From: Synergistaceae bacterium
Lineage (GTDB): Bacteria > Synergistota > Synergistia > Synergistales > Synergistaceae
Reading direction: 5' to 3'
Assembly (NCBI GenBank): GCA_030539135.1
Contig: JAUNSQ010000016.1
Span: forward strand, 5,789-17,119
Length of the DNA: 11,331 nucleotides
The notes beneath the pieces were generated by a model. That model searched no databases and was not told the DNA's origin. It saw nothing but the letters and a program-made list of their open reading frames with translations. The translations under genes and the position numbers were made by a program. Below, piece after piece: positions 9,866 to 11,331 of this stretch; position 1 is the first letter of the stretch; every line of letters starts with the position of its first letter.

Positions 9866-11331
9866 TTACGAATTATCCTGTTCATCTTCCGCCGATATCT
9901 CAGCATTGTTTCCAGCAGCCTCAGCTATATCAGCAGGAGTGTCCGTAATTTCAGGTGATTCGTCAGCGGCTTCGATATCCGGGACTGTTTCTTCACATGC
10001 GTCGCCATCGTCGTCTTTCTTCTCCTGCTTTTCTTTCGCTGGATACCCGAGCAGAGCGTTAAGTTCATCGCCCTCAAGGACTTCTTTTTCAAGCAGCAGC
10101 TTCGTGATCTCTTCTAAGCGTTCGCGATTGTCGGTAAGTATCGTCTTCGCGCGTTCGAAGCTGTCGTCGATAATGCTGCGGACTTCTTGATCTATTGCGT
10201 ACGCTATCTCTTCACTGTAGTTGCGATCCTCAGTGATATCGCGCCCAAGGAATATCTCGTGCTGTTTCTTGCCAAGCGTAACAAGTCCAAGCCTATCGCT
10301 CATACCAAACTGTGTCACCATCTCGCGCGCCGTTTGCGTAGCGCGTTCGAGGTCGTTAGAAGCTCCCGTCGTAACGTCTCCAAAGCAAATAGTCTCTGCT
10401 GTGCGTCCTCCAAGCAGAACAGTGATCCTATCTGAAAGCTCCTGACGGGAGATGAGGAACCTGTCCTCCTCAGGCAGCTGCAGCGTATATCCGAGCGCCA
10501 TGTGTCCGCGCGGTATGATCGATATCTTGTGTACCGGGTCGGAGCCCTCTATCTTGCTTGCGACAAGCGCGTGTCCTGCTTCATGATATGCGATTATCTC
10601 GCGTTCCTTCTTGCTTATTATGCGGCTTTTGCGCTCGGGACCAGCCATGACCCTGTCAATAGCTTCCTCGAACTCTGGCATCTCCAGTTCGCTTTTTCCC
10701 CTGCGGGCGGCGAGCAGTGCTGCTTCGTTTACAAGGTTCGCTATATCCGCTCCTACAAACCCCGGGGTCCTGCGGGCAATAACGTCTATGTCGACGTCCT
10801 TCGCTACCTTTTTGTCCTTAAGGTGTACTTTCAATATATCATGTCTGCCGTTAACGTCCGGGCGATCCACTACTACCTGACGGTCAAAGCGTCCAGGGCG
10901 CAGCAGCGCGGGGTCGAGGATATCGGGTCTGTTGGTGGCAGCAATAAGAATTATCCCAGCGCCTTCTTCAAACCCGTCCATCTCGACAAGCAGCTGGTTC
11001 AGCGTCTGCTCGCGTTCGTCATGACCGCCGCCAAGGCCGGCACCGCGATGACGTCCGACCGCGTCGATCTCGTCGATGAATATTATGCAGGGCTGGAACT
11101 TCCTAGCCTGCTCAAAGAGATCTCTTACGCGCGCGGCTCCGACTCCAACGAACATCTCGACAAAATCAGAACCGCTTATGCTGAAGAAAGGCACGTCGGC
11201 CTCTCCGGCGACAGCGCGTGAAAGCAGCGTTTTGCCCGTCCCAGGAGCTCCAAGAAGAAGGACTCCGCGAGGAACTTTCGCGCCAAGCTTGGTAAATTTG
11301 TCCGGCGATTTCAAAAACTGTACGACCTCTT
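9866..11331 (-). CDS. ftsH: ATP-dependent zinc metalloprotease FtsH (5' end beyond window)
   Basis: FtsH is the membrane-anchored AAA+ protease that degrades misassembled membrane proteins and regulatory substrates. Only the cytoplasmic part is in the window, starting at [12 protein letters not shown]; the transmembrane N-terminus lies to the right. Visible features are Walker A GAPGTGKT (11228-11251), Walker [12 protein letters not shown], the second region of homology [20 protein letters not shown] with its arginine fingers, the zinc-binding HEAGH (10571-10585) and the later [12 protein letters not shown] that supplies the Asp ligand. The C-terminus is a roughly 60-residue tail that is low-complexity and strongly acidic apart from a short lysine-rich start. 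That region is variable in the family. An internal TTG at 11314 could be taken for a start, but conserved residues precede it, so the gene is cut by the window edge rather than short. Confidence 0.97.
   Translation of the reverse strand, partial: EVVQFLKSPDKFTKLGAKVPRGVLLLGAPGTGKTLLSRAVAGEADVPFFSISGSDFVEMFVGVGAARVRDLFEQARKFQPCIIFIDEIDAVGRHRGAGLGGGHDEREQTLNQLLVEMDGFEEGAGIILIAATNRPDILDPALLRPGRFDRQVVVDRPDVNGRHDILKVHLKDKKVAKDVDIDVIARRTPGFVGADIANLVNEAALLAARRGKSELEMPEFEEAIDRVMAGPERKSRIISKKEREIIAYHEAGHALVASKIEGSDPVHKISIIPRGHMALGYTLQLPEEDRFLISRQELSDRITVLLGGRTAETICFGDVTTGASNDLERATQTAREMVTQFGMSDRLGLVTLGKKQHEIFLGRDITEDRNYSEEIAYAIDQEVRSIIDDSFERAKTILTDNRERLEEITKLLLEKEVLEGDELNALLGYPAKEKQEKKDDDGDACEETVPDIEAADESPEITDTPADIAEAAGNNAEISAEDEQDNS

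Noticed and set aside
10502..11221. 239-codon open frame on the plus strand, antisense to ftsH
   Set aside because: It lies opposite strongly conserved FtsH motifs, shows no recognisable protein family and is explained by codon bias of the real gene leaving the opposite frame open.

Overview
This window is ordinary bacterial housekeeping DNA, tightly packed, with every gene on the minus strand. I found no mobile element, CRISPR array, tRNA, rRNA or unrecognised gene cluster. Base composition is about half G+C, and the isoleucine codon ATA is used freely. The run rimP-nusA-ylxR-ylxQ-infB and a short NusA without C-terminal acidic repeats match the arrangement in Firmicutes-like bacteria. My best guess is a member of the Synergistota or a clostridial relative, but this is an inference from gene order and protein flavour, not proof.

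The layout, read in the direction of transcription from high to low coordinates, has three parts. First comes the 3' part of ftsH (membrane AAA+ protease), whose start lies beyond the right edge. After a 109-base gap that holds a good sigma70-type promoter and a strong leader hairpin, the second unit is uvrB-uvrA-rlmB. It encodes two subunits of the nucleotide-excision repair nuclease and a 23S rRNA 2'-O-methyltransferase. uvrB and uvrA overlap by 62 or 74 bases depending on the uvrA start, and uvrA and rlmB abut. After a 96-base gap with another promoter and a terminator-like hairpin, the third unit is rimP-nusA-ylxR-ylxQ-infB. It encodes 30S maturation, transcription elongation/termination, an RNase P modulator, an L7Ae-like RNA-binding protein and initiation factor IF2. 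Its last three genes are coupled by short overlaps or a 3-base gap. infB runs off the left edge.

The third unit makes factors linking transcription, ribosome assembly and translation initiation. The second is a repair unit with an rRNA-modification gene at its end. No stretch longer than 300 bases lacks a gene. The observations most worth a second look are the two promoter-plus-hairpin leaders, especially the attenuator-like one before rimP-nusA, and the uvrB/uvrA overlap, in which UvrB gains a very basic C-terminal tail read out of frame from the conserved start of uvrA.
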